The notes below the pieces were generated by a model that saw nothing but the letters and a program-made list of their open reading frames with translations, was not told the DNA's origin and did not search any database. From the NCBI RefSeq assembly GCF_024055895.1, contig NZ_JAMXLE010000001.1:248001-312000 (forward strand): a DNA stretch of 64,000 nucleotides. The letters run 5' to 3'. Each line of letters begins with the position of its first letter. Position 1 is the stretch's first letter. The translations under genes were made by a program, and so were the position numbers. The DNA comes from Rhizobium sp. L1K21 (lineage in GTDB: Bacteria; Pseudomonadota; Alphaproteobacteria; Rhizobiales; Rhizobiaceae). Positions 8,572-19,063 of this stretch are shown piece by piece.

Positions 8572-9876
8572 CTAAACCTTCAGCATTTGCTCGACAAAAT
8601 CCTGCGTTCCGAAAAAGCGCTTGTAACGTTCCACTTCCGCGGGTTCGCCGGTCGCCTTGCGCGGATTGTCGGAGAGTTTGACGGCAGGCCTGTCGTTGAC
8701 GGTTGAAACCTTGCAGACGATGGAAATCGGCAAGAGGCCCGGAATTTCGCGCGGTGCACAGCCGTCAAAGTCGTTGGTCAGGTTGGTGCCCCAGCCGAAG
8801 CTCATGCGCACGCGGCCTTCGAAGTGGCGGTAGGTCTTGATGATGGTTTCCACATCAAGGCCATCGGAGAAGATCAATAGTTTTTCGCGCGGATCGCGGC
8901 CTTTTTCCTTCCACCAGGCGATGATGCGCTCGCCGCCTTCAATGGGCGGAGCGCTGTCGGGGCGAAAGCCGGTCCAGTTGGCCACCCAGTCCGGCGCATT
9001 GCGCAGGAATGCGGATGTGCCATAGGCGTCGGGCAGCACGATCAGCAGATTGCCGTCGTAGAGCTGATGCCAATCCTGGAGCACGCGATAGGGTGCGGCC
9101 GCCAGCTCTTCATCGGTGTTGGAGAGAGCGGCAGCGACCATTGGAAGTTCATGGGCATTGGTGCCGAGCGCTTCGAGGTCCGTATCCATGGCCAGCAGCA
9201 CGTTGGATGTGCCGGAAAAGGCCGGGCCGATGCCTTCCTTCAAGGCTTCCACGCACCAGCGCTGCCAGAGAAAGGAGTGGCGGCGGCGGGTGCCGAAATC
9301 GGAGATCCGAAGGCCCGGATATTGCTTCAGCGCCTCGACCTTGTCCCACATCTTGGCTTTTGCGCGGGCATAGAGAACGTCAAGCTCAAACCGGCCCATG
9401 CCTTTCATGGCTGATCGCGAACGCAGCTCGTTGATGATTGCAAGGGCTGGAATTTCCCACATGGTGGTTTCCCGCCATAAACCATGAAACCGCAGTTCAT
9501 ATTGGCCGTCGCGCTTTTCCAGCTCATATTCGGGAAGCTGAAAATTGGACAGCCATTCGAGAAATTCCGGCATGAAAATCTGCCGGCGGCCATAAAATGT
9601 GTTGCCTGCGAGCCAGATCATTTCCTTTTTGGTCAGCCGCAGGGTGCGGGCGTGGTCAAGCTGCGCGCGCAGTTCGCCTTCATCAATCGCATCGGACAGG
9701 CGGACACTCTTGGTGCGGTTGATGAGCGAAAATTCAGCCCGCACATCGCTATATTGATGCCAGATCATCTGCAGCATCAGAAGCTTGTAGAAATCCGTGT
9801 CCAGGAGGCTGCGGACAATCGGGTCGAGCTTCCAGGCGTGGTTGTAAACGCGTCGTGCTATATCGGTTTGAGCCAC
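8572..9876 (-). CDS. pncB: Nicotinate phosphoribosyltransferase
   Basis: PncB joins nicotinate to PRPP with ATP hydrolysis to give nicotinate mononucleotide, the first committed step of the Preiss-Handler salvage route. Seen: [16 protein letters not shown] near the N-terminus, [15 protein letters not shown] (PRPP and nicotinate site), and the C-terminal [25 protein letters not shown]. The length of 434 residues is normal. The nicotinamidase gene pncA lies 78 bases upstream on the same strand. The two enzymes catalyse successive steps, and their product is used by NadD, encoded at 965-1555. Confidence 0.96.
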   Translation of the reverse strand: MAQTDIARRVYNHAWKLDPIVRSLLDTDFYKLLMLQMIWHQYSDVRAEFSLINRTKSVRLSDAIDEGELRAQLDHARTLRLTKKEMIWLAGNTFYGRRQIFMPEFLEWLSNFQLPEYELEKRDGQYELRFHGLWRETTMWEIPALAIINELRSRSAMKGMGRFELDVLYARAKAKMWDKVEALKQYPGLRISDFGTRRRHSFLWQRWCVEALKEGIGPAFSGTSNVLLAMDTDLEALGTNAHELPMVAAALSNTDEELAAAPYRVLQDWHQLYDGNLLIVLPDAYGTSAFLRNAPDWVANWTGFRPDSAPPIEGGERIIAWWKEKGRDPREKLLIFSDGLDVETIIKTYRHFEGRVRMSFGWGTNLTNDFDGCAPREIPGLLPISIVCKVSTVNDRPAVKLSDNPRKATGEPAEVERYKRFFGTQDFVEQMLKV

Positions 9877-9954
9877 ACTTTCCTCCTGGGACAGCTCATG
9901 AAAATGGTTCCTGGCACTTCAAGGCGTGTGCCGTGCAAAGGTTCGGAACCCTGC

Positions 9955-10557
9955 TCAGGCGATGGTGATGCCGGCCTCTTTCATGCCGGCAATCATGGTG
10001 GCGACAGAGCCGCCGAGATCGATACCACGGCTGGCTTCAAGTTTTACGGTGACTGCGAGGCCGAGTTTGGCGGCATCAAGTGCGGAATAGGCAACGCAAT
10101 AGTCTGTTGCAAGGCCGCATAGTGTCACATCGGAAATACTGCGTTCCTTCAGATAACCGCCGAGCCCGGTTGGAGTCTTGTGGTCGTTTTCGAAGAAGGC
10201 GGAATAGCTGTCGATGGCGGTGCGGAAGCCCTTGCGGATGATGAGCTCCGGTTTTGTCAGGTTCAGTGCGGGGTGAAATTCTGCCCCCTTGGTTCCCTGA
10301 ATGCAGTGATCCGGCCACAGCGTTTGCGCGCCATAGGGCATGTCAATCACGTCAAACGGGCTTTTGCCAGCATGCGAAGAGGCAAAGCTGGAATGGCAGG
10401 CGGGATGCCAATCCTGTGTCAGCACGACATGGGCGAAGTCTTCCATGAGCGCGTTGACGGCCGGTAGAATCTCATCGCCGCCCGACACTGCAAGGGCACC
10501 GCCGGGGCAGAAATCATTCTGGACATCGATAACGATGAGGGCGCGTTCGCCTGCCAT
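9955..10557 (-). CDS. pncA: Nicotinamidase
   Basis: PncA hydrolyses nicotinamide to nicotinate and ammonia. Catalytic residues of the isochorismatase-like fold are visible: Asp in VIDVQNDFCPGGAL, the metal-site region TQDWHPACHSSF, Lys in IIRKGF and Cys in GLATDYCVAYSALDA. ATG 10557 (MAGERALIVID) follows a GGGAG site; an ATG 15 bases upstream is less likely. Length 200. Probably co-transcribed with pncB. Confidence 0.95.
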   Translation of the reverse strand: MAGERALIVIDVQNDFCPGGALAVSGGDEILPAVNALMEDFAHVVLTQDWHPACHSSFASSHAGKSPFDVIDMPYGAQTLWPDHCIQGTKGAEFHPALNLTKPELIIRKGFRTAIDSYSAFFENDHKTPTGLGGYLKERSISDVTLCGLATDYCVAYSALDAAKLGLAVTVKLEASRGIDLGGSVATMIAGMKEAGITIA

Positions 10558-10633
10558 GGGGGTCTCCCGCATTTTCCAATCGTTTGGTTTACTTAAAGGT
10601 CAATCACAAAGTTTCGCCAAGTACAAGGCTGGC

Positions 10634-13600
10634 TCAGTGAAAATTCCGCCCCTTGGGCATGAGGTTTGCGGGAACGCCTTCATTGCGGTTTTTGCCGGCG
10701 GCGATGGCGGGTGGGGCCATTGCACTGGCTTTCTCTTCCAGCCGGGCAAGCGTGCCGGATATGTTTTCAATATGTTCGGCCACAACATGCGTGACGCCTT
10801 GCGCACTTTGCAGCTTGCCGCGAATGCGCACCAGTCGGGCGCTCATGACCTCCGTTCGGTATTTTTCAAAGATGTCTTTCCAGACGATGACATTGACGAC
10901 GCCGGTTTCATCTTCCAGCGTCATGAAGATAACGCCCTTTGCCGTGCCCGGCCGCTGGCGCACCAGCACGAGGCCGGCAACCGTGAGGCGCTGGCCATTG
11001 CGCAGGTTTTGCAGCGCCCGCGAGGCGACAATGCCGCGTGCTGTAAAATCAGAGCGCAGAAAGGAAACCGGGTGGGCCTTCAAGGACAGTGAGAGATAGC
11101 GATAATCCTGCAAAACATGTTCGCCAACGGGCATGACGGGCAGTTGAATGGTGGGTTCGGGTTGGAAATCGGGTATTTCGGTCAACGATTTCTGCGTGGC
11201 TTCAAAAAGGGGCATGGATTCAGCCGCCGACTTTTTATCGAGCGCACGAGCCTCCCAAAGCGCCTGACGCCGGTCGAGGCCGATGGAGCGGAAACAATCG
11301 GCATCGGCAAGGCGCTCGATGACGGCGCGGGTGAGGCCTGAGCGCAGCCAGAGTTCGCGCACGGATTTATAGCCTCCGCTACGGGCTGCCGTGAGGCGGT
11401 TCATGTCGTCCTCTTTCAGGCCTTTGATCTGGTGAAAGCCGAGACGCACGGCATGACGGGTGGCGATGGTTTTGGCCATTTCGCGATGACGCGGCTCCAT
11501 GCGGGCTGGGTTGAAGGCATTTTTCTCCAATGTGGAACCCCAAAAGGAAAGATTGATATCGGGTGCACGCACCTCGACACCATGTTCGCGGGCATCGCGC
11601 ACAAGCTGGGCCGGGGCATAAAAGCCCATGGGCTGGGAATTCAAAAGGGCTGTACAAAAGACATCGGGGTAGGTGGCCTTCAGCCATGCGGAGATATAGA
11701 CCAGCAGCGCAAAAGAGGCGGCGTGGCTTTCGGGAAAGCCATAATCACCGAAACCTTCGATCTGTTTGAAACAGCGCTCGGCGAAGTCTTCCGTGTAGCC
11801 GTTCCGGACCATGCCTGCGATGAAATCGGTGCGGAAATTGCCGATCGTGCCGGTGCGGCGGAAGGTGGCCATGGCGCGGCGCAGCTTGTCGGCCTTGGCG
11901 GGCGAAAAGCCGGCAGCGACAATGGCGATCTGCATGGCCTGTTCCTGAAAGAGCGGCACGCCCAGGGTGCGGGAAAGAACGGATTCCAGCGCCTTGCTCG
12001 GATAATCGACCTTTTCAAGCCCCTGGCGGCGCTTGAGGTAAGGGTGGACCATGCCGCCCTGAATGGGGCCGGGACGGACAATGGCGACTTCGATGACGAG
12101 ATCATAAAATTCTTTCGGTTTCAGGCGCGGCAGCATGCTCATCTGGGCGCGGCTTTCCACCTGGAACGTGCCGATCGTGTCGGCGCGTGTGATCATGTCA
12201 TAGACATATTTCTGCTCCTTGGGGACGTCTGGGATGGTCATCGGCAGATCGTAATGATCGGCCAGAAGCTGGAAGGATTTGGCGATTGCGGTGAGCATGC
12301 CGAGTGCCAGAACGTCGATCTTGAGGATTTTCAGCGCGTCGAGATCATCCTTGTCCCATTCCACCATGGTGCGGCCTTCCATGGCGGTGGGCATGATGGG
12401 GACGATTTCATCGAGCCTGTCATGGGTGATGACGAAGCCGCCGGAATGCTGGGTGAGATGGCGAGGAAACCCCATGAGGGTGGAGGCATTGTCGAGCACC
12501 ATGCGGGTCGTCGGATCGCTCGTATCGAGCCCGGCGGCCCTGGCCTCCTTTTCAGTGAGTGCGGAAGACGACCAGCCCCAGATGGAGGCGGACATGGCGG
12601 CCTGCACATCCTCCGACAGGCCCATGGCCTTGGCGGTTTCACGCCCTGCCGAACGGGCGCGATAGGTGGTGACCGCAGCTGCCAACCCCGCCCGGGCATG
12701 GCCGTAATGGTCGTAGATATATTGAATGACCTCCTCGCGGCGTTCATGCTCGAAATCGACATCAATGTCGGGCGGCTCGTCGCGCTCAGGGGAAACAAAG
12801 CGTTCGAAAAGCAATTCGGACAAAGCCGGGTCGACCTCGGTAATGCGCAGGCAGAAGCAGACGGTTGAATTGGCTGCCGAACCACGGCCCTGGCAGAGAA
12901 TGCCTTTAGAGCGGGCAAATTCCATGATGTGGCGGACGGTGAGGAAATAGGGTTCGTAATGCAGCCGTTCGATGAGCGCGAGTTCGTGGACAATCTGGTT
13001 TGATACTTTTTCGGGGACGCCATTCGGATAACGCCATGCCGCCCCCTCATAGGTCAGGCGCTTGAGTGTCTGGGTGGGTGTTTCGCCATCCTTGCTTTCG
13101 TCGGGATATTGATACTGCAGTTCATCAAGCGAAAATTTCAGTTGGCTGATGAAGGTGGAAACTGTCTCGATTGCCTGCGGATGGTCGCGGAAAATATGGG
13201 CGATATCCTGCCGACCTTTCAGGTGGCGCTCGGCATTGGCGGCAAGCAGGAGGCCTGCATTGGCAACGGTGACGTGATGGCGGATGGCGGCCACGATGTC
13301 GCTGAGCGGGCGGCGGCTGACATCGTGATAGAGCGGCTCATTGGTGGCGATGAGGGGGATGCCCATATTGGCGCCGACGACGGAAAGCCAGCCGAAATTC
13401 AGCCGGTCATTGCCATCATAGCGCGGTGAAAGGCCGAGATAGACGCGGCCCGGCGCGCGGGCTTTGAGGCGGGATAAAAGTGCCTCCAGTGCCTGATTGT
13501 CCTGATCGGCTGGCGGCAGAATGGTGAAGAGCATATCGTTTGCCCATTCCATGAGATCTGCTTCATAGAGTTCGCAGGTTCCCTTTTCGGCCCGCAGATT

Positions 13601-13891
13601 GCCCTGGCTCAAAAGGCGGCAGAGATGCGCCCAGCCCTTGCGGTTGACGGGATAAGCCAGCATGTCGGGTGTCTCGTCAGAAAAGACGAGGCGGCTGCCG
13701 GGGTGGAATTTCAAGCCTGCCACCTTGGCGGCCTGATGGGCGCGCACGACACCGGCGACCGTATTGCGGTCGGCAAGACCGATGGCTGCAAGGCCGAGCT
13801 TGCTGGCGGTCTCAACCATGTCTTCTGGATCGGAGGCACCCTGCAGGAAAGAGAAATTGCTGCGCGCGCCGATTTCGGCAAAGGCGGACAT
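10634..13891 (-). CDS. dnaE2: Error-prone DNA polymerase DnaE2
   Basis: A C-family polymerase for translesion synthesis and damage-induced mutagenesis. Domains in order: PHP (about residues 1-250, [18 protein letters not shown]), palm and fingers with [19 protein letters not shown] (catalytic acidic motif), [41 protein letters not shown] (helix-hairpin-helix region), and a C-terminal OB fold ([19 protein letters not shown]). The length of 1085 suits DnaE2 and is shorter than the replicative DnaE1. Its ATG shares one base with the imuB stop, so imuA-imuB-dnaE2 form one operon behind the LexA box at 16244. Confidence 0.97.
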   Translation of the reverse strand: MSAFAEIGARSNFSFLQGASDPEDMVETASKLGLAAIGLADRNTVAGVVRAHQAAKVAGLKFHPGSRLVFSDETPDMLAYPVNRKGWAHLCRLLSQGNLRAEKGTCELYEADLMEWANDMLFTILPPADQDNQALEALLSRLKARAPGRVYLGLSPRYDGNDRLNFGWLSVVGANMGIPLIATNEPLYHDVSRRPLSDIVAAIRHHVTVANAGLLLAANAERHLKGRQDIAHIFRDHPQAIETVSTFISQLKFSLDELQYQYPDESKDGETPTQTLKRLTYEGAAWRYPNGVPEKVSNQIVHELALIERLHYEPYFLTVRHIMEFARSKGILCQGRGSAANSTVCFCLRITEVDPALSELLFERFVSPERDEPPDIDVDFEHERREEVIQYIYDHYGHARAGLAAAVTTYRARSAGRETAKAMGLSEDVQAAMSASIWGWSSSALTEKEARAAGLDTSDPTTRMVLDNASTLMGFPRHLTQHSGGFVITHDRLDEIVPIMPTAMEGRTMVEWDKDDLDALKILKIDVLALGMLTAIAKSFQLLADHYDLPMTIPDVPKEQKYVYDMITRADTIGTFQVESRAQMSMLPRLKPKEFYDLVIEVAIVRPGPIQGGMVHPYLKRRQGLEKVDYPSKALESVLSRTLGVPLFQEQAMQIAIVAAGFSPAKADKLRRAMATFRRTGTIGNFRTDFIAGMVRNGYTEDFAERCFKQIEGFGDYGFPESHAASFALLVYISAWLKATYPDVFCTALLNSQPMGFYAPAQLVRDAREHGVEVRAPDINLSFWGSTLEKNAFNPARMEPRHREMAKTIATRHAVRLGFHQIKGLKEDDMNRLTAARSGGYKSVRELWLRSGLTRAVIERLADADCFRSIGLDRRQALWEARALDKKSAAESMPLFEATQKSLTEIPDFQPEPTIQLPVMPVGEHVLQDYRYLSLSLKAHPVSFLRSDFTARGIVASRALQNLRNGQRLTVAGLVLVRQRPGTAKGVIFMTLEDETGVVNVIVWKDIFEKYRTEVMSARLVRIRGKLQSAQGVTHVVAEHIENISGTLARLEEKASAMAPPAIAAGKNRNEGVPANLMPKGRNFH

Positions 13892-15480
13892 CAGGCGAAA
13901 ACCCCATGCATGAACCAGCGCGGCGGCAGCGGCGTGCGGCCATAAAGCCCTTCACGATAGAGCCAGAAGCGATGACCTTTTTCATCCTCGATGCGGAAAT
14001 AGTCGCGCGGCGGGGTGTCGGTGCCGTCGATCCACCATTCGGCCTCGATACGCTCCGGCCCTTCGGCGCGGCGCACACGATGTTGCGCCCGGCGCCAGCG
14101 GAAGGTGATTGGCGGGCCTTCCGGCACTTCGGCCATGGCCTCCACGGGTTCGGGATATTGAAAAAGCCGCACCGGGCGGATGAGGGCGGGCAGGGTGGCT
14201 GCTGCGGGGGGCGTCGCACCGGAAAACGGGGCAAGGCGGGAGGCGCGCTCGGGAATATGGCTTTCATGCATGGCGGGAACATGGATCAGCGCTTCGCCCA
14301 GGCGGGCTTCCACCCGGGCGGCGAAATCGGCAATCGGCAGATCCGGCTTGCCGTGCTGCATGAAATCGCGCTGGCGGGCATTGAAGGGGGCTGTCAGGCC
14401 TGCCGAAAGGCGGATCATTTCAAAGCCGAATCCGGCCTCAAGATCATCGTGAAGACCGGCGAGGCGCTCGCGGAAGAGGCGGGCAATGCGGGCGGGCTCC
14501 TTCAGCGGGTCGGCACTTTTGACATTGAGGCGGGCAACATGGCCGTCGACACGAAAGAGTGCCAGTTCAAACATCTGCCCGCCGAGGCCATGGGCGTCGA
14601 AGCTTTTTTCGAGCGTGGCGGCCAGCTGTCCCGCCAGCGCGAGAATATCGTCTTCGCCGGTGATGGGCTCGGGGATCTGACGCTCGGCAGAAAAACGGGC
14701 AACGGGCAGGCGCGGTGAAATAGTTTCCTCTTCGATGCCCAAAGCCTGATCGAGACGCCTGAGGACATGGCTGCCGAAGCGGCGGGCAAGTGGCGCGCGT
14801 GGCGCGCCGATCAGATGGCCTGCGATTTTGAGGCCGGAGCGGGAGAGGGCGGCGAGCGTTTCCTCTTCCAGCCGCAATGCGGACAGGGGAAGGGGTGTAA
14901 GCGCTTCGGCCTCATGGCCGGTTTCAACGATTTTCTGCTGGCCGCTATGGGCGAGCGCGAAGGAGAGGCCGGGGCTTGATGAAATGGAGGCGCGGGTGTC
15001 GAGCCCCATATGAAAAAGGCGGCTCAGGATATCGCGCAGCATGGCGTGCTCGCCGCCGAAAAGATGCGTGCAGCCGGTGATGTCGAGAAACAGGCTGTCA
15101 TTGCCGTGGGTCGCAACCAGCGGCGTGTAGCGGCCGCACCAGTCGGCAAGGCCGTTCAAAAAAGCGCGGTCGGCATTGGGGGTCGCTTCGATGACCTCCG
15201 TTTCGGGGATACAGGCGCGCGCCTCGGTCACGCCTTGTCCGAGTTTCAGACCTGCGGCTTCGGCGGCCTCATCCATGGCGCAAAGCCGCATGGCGTTTTG
15301 CACGCGGGCGGAAAAGACCACCGGCGGATGGTCAGGACGCCCGCTCAAACGCCACGATGGACCCCACCGTTTGCGCGCGATCCGGTCGCTCGGCAGATGC
15401 GGAAAGAGGAGTGCGAGAAAGCGCTGGTTCGAGCGCGCGAGAAGGCCGGGCTGTGCGGGCGAGGGAAAACTGGCGTTCAT
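13891..15480 (-). CDS. imuB: ImuB, Y-family polymerase-like mutasome subunit
   Basis: ImuB is a catalytically dead Y-family relative that links ImuA and DnaE2 to the beta clamp in SOS mutagenesis. Seen: [17 protein letters not shown] at the N-terminus and [20 protein letters not shown], where Y-family polymerases carry active-site acids. The C-terminus ([23 protein letters not shown]) is typical of ImuB. The start is taken as ATG 15480 (MNASFPSP). With this start it overlaps the 3' end of imuA by 149 bases in another frame, and even its first conserved block lies inside imuA. Confidence 0.93.
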   Translation of the reverse strand: MNASFPSPAQPGLLARSNQRFLALLFPHLPSDRIARKRWGPSWRLSGRPDHPPVVFSARVQNAMRLCAMDEAAEAAGLKLGQGVTEARACIPETEVIEATPNADRAFLNGLADWCGRYTPLVATHGNDSLFLDITGCTHLFGGEHAMLRDILSRLFHMGLDTRASISSSPGLSFALAHSGQQKIVETGHEAEALTPLPLSALRLEEETLAALSRSGLKIAGHLIGAPRAPLARRFGSHVLRRLDQALGIEEETISPRLPVARFSAERQIPEPITGEDDILALAGQLAATLEKSFDAHGLGGQMFELALFRVDGHVARLNVKSADPLKEPARIARLFRERLAGLHDDLEAGFGFEMIRLSAGLTAPFNARQRDFMQHGKPDLPIADFAARVEARLGEALIHVPAMHESHIPERASRLAPFSGATPPAAATLPALIRPVRLFQYPEPVEAMAEVPEGPPITFRWRRAQHRVRRAEGPERIEAEWWIDGTDTPPRDYFRIEDEKGHRFWLYREGLYGRTPLPPRWFMHGVFA

Positions 15481-16225
15481 GGGCGTTCCACTCCAGTAAG
15501 ACGGTGAGGGGGGCGGGATTGCGACTTTTTTCAATGGTGACGGCAAAGCGCGGACGGCCGATGGTGCCGCTCATCGGCACCCCATCGGGGCGCAGACGTT
15601 CGGCAGCGGCGGCTGGTTCAATACGCAGGCGGGTGTGAGCGCTGGAGGCCTCTTCTTCGCCCGCCTGGCGCAACAGGAAAAGCGGCATGCGGCTTGCGCG
15701 GGCGCGCAAATGCAGCCGCCTGCTTTCGGCCAGTCCGAAGCGGGCCGGATTGCCGCGGATTTCCAGAATGACGGCGGCAAAGGCGGAGACTTCGAGTGCG
15801 GTTTCGCAAATCCAGAGCGCATCTTCCATCTTGCGCGGGGTGGCATAGATCAGGTTTGCCGGCTCAAAACCAAGGTTCAATAGTCCGGCTGCGTGCGGAT
15901 AACCCGCTTCGCGGCCGGTGATGGCCTCGCCGATCCAGAGGACCAGACCGGGCATGTCGCGCCTTTCCAGTGCCAATGTGGAAAGGGCAAGCGCAAAACC
16001 GGATGCGGCACCACAATCGGTGGTAAAGGGTGCGCGCAGCTCGTTCAGCCCGGAGAGCATCAGGCCGCCGGACAGTGCCTCATCGAAAGCCTCGACGCCC
16101 AGCGGCAGGCGCGGGTTTTCACCCCTCGCTTCCAAAGTCTCCGTGTGGCTCTGACCCGCTTCGATGCGGGCTATGGTCTGGCGAAGAGCGCAAAGCGTCC
16201 CCTTCGCCAAGGCAGGCTGTGCCAT
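15332..16225 (-). CDS. imuA: ImuA, RecA-like mutasome protein
   Basis: ImuA is a RecA/SulA-like protein needed with ImuB and DnaE2 for damage-induced mutagenesis. Seen: LPLGVEAFDEALSGGLMLSG, then a RecA-like core (LVLWIGEA, FAAVILEIRGNPARFGLAESRRL, MPLFLLRQAG). A clear Walker A is absent, as is usual. The length is 297 residues; the last ~50 residues ([16 protein letters not shown] region) overlap the start of imuB. The start at ATG 16225 lies 19 bases from the SOS box, so LexA would cover the promoter region. Confidence 0.93.
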   Translation of the reverse strand: MAQPALAKGTLCALRQTIARIEAGQSHTETLEARGENPRLPLGVEAFDEALSGGLMLSGLNELRAPFTTDCGAASGFALALSTLALERRDMPGLVLWIGEAITGREAGYPHAAGLLNLGFEPANLIYATPRKMEDALWICETALEVSAFAAVILEIRGNPARFGLAESRRLHLRARASRMPLFLLRQAGEEEASSAHTRLRIEPAAAAERLRPDGVPMSGTIGRPRFAVTIEKSRNPAPLTVLLEWNAHERQFSLARTARPSRALEPALSRTPLSASAERPDRAQTVGSIVAFERAS

Positions 16226-16243
16226 GACGTTGCCCTCATAAAT

Positions 16244-16258
16244 GTTCCTGTTATGTTC
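16244..16258. promoter_or_regulatory. LexA (SOS) box of imuA-imuB-dnaE2
   Basis: GTTCCTGTTATGTTC is an exact match to the alphaproteobacterial LexA consensus GTTC-N7-GTTC. It lies 19 bases before the imuA start codon and predicts damage-inducible expression of the whole mutasome operon. Confidence 0.9.
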
Positions 16259-16334
16259 TTATAGATTCCAGAGGGTGGGGGAAGAGTCAAGCGGGATGGA
16301 TGAGAATTTATTCCCACACTGTGTGTCGGAAGGT

Positions 16335-17159
16335 TTAATTGAGAAAACTACTAGATGTGCTTTGAGAGAGATCGTTGGCAGTAACATGCTCACGTATTTC
16401 TCGCGCAAGAGGTGAAATATCGGACAATGAATAAAACTCTGTTTTGTTCATTCTCATCAAATCTTTTACAGCATTAACGAAATTACTATTCTGATTTTCA
16501 ACATCGCCAACTACGATGAGGCGCTTTTGACCCTTGTCAAATTCTGACAACCAAAGCCCTTCAATTGCTTGTTTGCCTGCTGCAGCCAAAGCTATGTTTG
16601 GATCATCGCGCAAAGATATTGCATTAATTAGATTGTACGAGCCATTCTGATAGGCGTATTGTGCTTTTACTACTACGCCTTGGGGAAGTGAGACAGGTTT
16701 AGGCTTTTCGAGGAGGCTTTCGACACCACTCATAACCAGTTGTTTTTTCAATTTTTTTTGCACCCTTTGGATCGGTTCTCTGATCTCAAAAGGCTCGACT
16801 AAACGTTCGAATAGCTCATTAGCAACGATGTTAGGGTCAGCATCCACTAACACGGACTTCGGTGACGATAACCTTATGTTACCGGAACGAAGGCCAATGA
16901 ATTTTTCGACACTCTGTCTATCCCAGTTTGAATTAAATTCTGACATGATGCGATCTTTCATAGAGTGCATCAAAATTTCAAAATGCTTTCCAGGATACAC
17001 GCCAAAAACCTTACGTATTCTTGAGCGGCTTTCTCCTAATTTGACGATGACATGAGGTATCGCATTGGAAAATAATACTATTCCAACGTTAAGAAACTCG
17101 TTACGCTCGGGGTATTCCGAGTACTGAATTAACGAGAAATATCCTTGTTTCTCATCCAT
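16335..17159 (-). CDS. DUF3037 family protein
   Basis: 274 residues resembling the DUF3037 family in the N-terminal YFSLIQYSEYPERNEFLNVGIVLF block. The function of the family is unknown. Its ATG overlaps the stop of the upstream HipA-like gene by one base (TAATG), so the pair is translationally coupled. Partnering of DUF3037 with HipA-like kinases is recalled from other genomes, not shown here. Base use is clearly AT-richer than the flanking imuA and metallopeptidase genes, which suggests acquisition by transfer. Confidence 0.75.
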   Translation of the reverse strand: MDEKQGYFSLIQYSEYPERNEFLNVGIVLFSNAIPHVIVKLGESRSRIRKVFGVYPGKHFEILMHSMKDRIMSEFNSNWDRQSVEKFIGLRSGNIRLSSPKSVLVDADPNIVANELFERLVEPFEIREPIQRVQKKLKKQLVMSGVESLLEKPKPVSLPQGVVVKAQYAYQNGSYNLINAISLRDDPNIALAAAGKQAIEGLWLSEFDKGQKRLIVVGDVENQNSNFVNAVKDLMRMNKTEFYSLSDISPLAREIREHVTANDLSQSTSSSFLN

Positions 17160-17971
17160 TATGGTCTCATCCCTGGCAACTCAGGGGCTGCCACGAGCTT
17201 CATCGAAATTGTATCAACCACGTATGTGGCTCGTCTACAAACAAAATCTACCAAGTGATTTCTTGCCACTGCATGCAATCCCCATTCTGCAGGAACTGAG
17301 TTAACGCATTCCTGCACAAACTCTCTTTCGAGGGTGCGCAGCTTCTCAACAGCTACCCCAACACTACGTGGGGTTATGAATTTCTCAAATTCGGGGTAGA
17401 ATCCATAAACACTTGGATCGAAAACCAAGTCGTCAGATGGTAAATCTATATCAAAGTCAATATCCACGAAACAATGGGAATGATCAATCGGTGTCAAGGA
17501 ATATTTTCTCCCTTTGGCGACAGCCTCGTATAATAAATTGTCTGAATTAGGATGCTCGTTCGTGTATCTGTCCGTATTTCGGATCCATGTGTCAAAAACC
17601 ACCAATTTTGCAACGTCGGATTTATTCGTGAGCATCTTTAACAGGGTATCGTTGCCATCACGAGGAATACCGTTCACCGCCTTCGAAAAGAATAGTGGTG
17701 GTAGCATATTGCTGTGGTGGTTCAGCATTGGGATTTCAATATCGCACTTCCGAATGACCGCAAACGGTGGAATCGAAAGGCCTAACCAAGTTCCCAGTTC
17801 AGCAGCGATAAGCTCGGACACAAGCGCCGCATTTCCTTGAGGATTGCCAATGCTTTTAATGAAACCATCGCCTGCATCAGTCTCGACTCTTGCCGGCCTC
17901 GTGCTAGACTCGAAAAGTTGAATCTCTCGAAGAACTTTGGACGGTTGGCAGATTGCCCCGCAGGCAAGCAT
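17159..17971 (-). CDS. HipA-like kinase family protein
   Basis: 270 residues resembling the short HipA-like kinases: an N-terminal glycine-containing stretch (DAGDGFIKSIGNPQGNAALV), the catalytic-loop-like FDTWIRNTDRYTNEHPNSDN, and a metal-site-like PIDHSHCFVD. Classical HipA is a Ser/Thr kinase toxin of about 440 residues with its antitoxin HipB upstream. Here the protein is much shorter, no HipB-like HTH gene is adjacent, and the partner is DUF3037 downstream. AT-rich like its partner. A toxin or defence role is possible but not demonstrated. Confidence 0.78.
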   Translation of the reverse strand: MLACGAICQPSKVLREIQLFESSTRPARVETDAGDGFIKSIGNPQGNAALVSELIAAELGTWLGLSIPPFAVIRKCDIEIPMLNHHSNMLPPLFFSKAVNGIPRDGNDTLLKMLTNKSDVAKLVVFDTWIRNTDRYTNEHPNSDNLLYEAVAKGRKYSLTPIDHSHCFVDIDFDIDLPSDDLVFDPSVYGFYPEFEKFITPRSVGVAVEKLRTLEREFVQECVNSVPAEWGLHAVARNHLVDFVCRRATYVVDTISMKLVAAPELPGMRP

Positions 17972-18146
17972 TGGTCTTCCTAGAAAATGGCTATAGAAGA
18001 CTAATACTATTAGCTGAACCGGAATGCGAGTCTTGCTGATAAAGCTTCACCATATTAGCAGCAAACTCCCGCCATTCACCCTAATCCCAATCGCCTCTCG
18101 CAATCTCTGTCCATACCGACTATATGACCCTGCACAAGGAGTTTTT

Positions 18147-18578
18147 ATGGATCGCGTTGACGAAACGGGTGAGTGGCGGGATCAGTTTTCGCCCTCGATT
18201 GGTGTTCTGGAATCTCTGGCGATTGAGGCTTACAGCCACTTGCCGGAGGAATTTCGACGTCTGGCGTCGGATCTGGTGATCGAGATTGCGGAATTTCCCG
18301 ACGACGAGATCTTTGAGGATATGGCGCTGGAAACGCCGTTTGATCTTTTAGGGCTTTTCGAAGGGCGCGGGCTGGGTGAGCGGTTTTCCATGGAAACCGG
18401 CGAGATGCCGAACAGGATCATGCTCTATCGCCGACCGATTCTTGACTATTGGGCGGAGAATAACGAGACGCTGGGCGATATCGTGACCCATGTGCTGATC
18501 CACGAGATCGGCCATCATTTCGGCCTTTCCGACGATGCCATGCAGGCCATCGAGGATAGTGCGGAAGCGGCTTCATAA
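18147..18578 (+). CDS. Zincin-like metallopeptidase family protein
   Basis: 143 residues with the zinc-binding motif HEIGHHFGLSD near the C-terminus, typical of the small 'metallopeptidase family' (zincin_1) proteins of unknown substrate. ATG 18147 follows an AAGGAG site by six bases, which decides the start; the frame stays open upstream but has no good ribosome site there. No signal peptide is seen, so it is probably cytoplasmic. It stands alone between the HipA-like insert and a small unknown gene. Confidence 0.88.
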   Translation: MDRVDETGEWRDQFSPSIGVLESLAIEAYSHLPEEFRRLASDLVIEIAEFPDDEIFEDMALETPFDLLGLFEGRGLGERFSMETGEMPNRIMLYRRPILDYWAENNETLGDIVTHVLIHEIGHHFGLSDDAMQAIEDSAEAAS

Positions 18579-18653
18579 AGACTTTCGTTCAATTTTTCGC
18601 TTAGTTTTTAGGCGTGCAGATTCAAGCACCGTGAAACGACAGGCTTCTGGAAA

Positions 18654-18971
18654 ATGACTATGAGCGAAGACAGAGAAGTCGACATCCGTGCGCTACGCCA
18701 AATAGGGTGGGACTATTGGGATCCCATTGGAATACGCCAGCTCAACGACATCGATTGGCGTACCAATGCTGCCGATGAGTATGACACTTATCTTCTTCGC
18801 GCAGCTCATTTGCTCATGCGAGGTGAAACACCTGAAGGTGTTGCTCAATATCTTGATCAGATCGGATCTGAAAATATGGGGTTGGGCCCGGTGAACGCGG
18901 CTTCCCATCAGGCATCCCTACGTACGGCTGAAGCAATCGTTTCTTATTTGCGGGTATGGACCGATTTCTAA
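18654..18971 (+). CDS. Hypothetical protein, acidic, 105 residues
   Basis: Not recognised with certainty. It is acidic and carries WDYWDPIGIRQL followed by DEYDTYLLRAAHLLMRGET. A 'WDPIG ... DEYDxYL' pattern also occurs in small proteins of several bacteria, some annotated as immunity-like, but this is recollection only. Either ATG 18654 or ATG 18660 could be the start. A perfect 11-bp hairpin at 19014-19042 follows. No operon partner. Confidence 0.6.
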   Translation: MTMSEDREVDIRALRQIGWDYWDPIGIRQLNDIDWRTNAADEYDTYLLRAAHLLMRGETPEGVAQYLDQIGSENMGLGPVNAASHQASLRTAEAIVSYLRVWTDF

Positions 18972-19013
18972 CGCGGAATAGCTCATATTTTTGAGGTGGT
19001 CTCAGTTGGAATT

Positions 19014-19042
19014 CCCCTCTCCCCGCGGGTTGGGGAGAGGGG
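19014..19042. terminator. Strong hairpin between converging genes
   Basis: CCCCTCTCCCC (19014-19024) pairs perfectly with GGGGAGAGGGG (19032-19042) across a 7-base loop. There is no T-run. It lies between the 18654-18971 gene (+) and the phoD-like gene (-), so it may stop transcripts from both sides or be a dispersed repeat. Confidence 0.5.
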
Positions 19043-19063
19043 AGGCCACGAGCGTGTTGCCGA

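Noticed and set aside
11432-12868. 478-codon open frame on the plus strand opposite dnaE2
   Set aside because: It mirrors the strongly conserved dnaE2 frame; GC-rich genes often leave the antisense frame open. No ribosome site or family signature.
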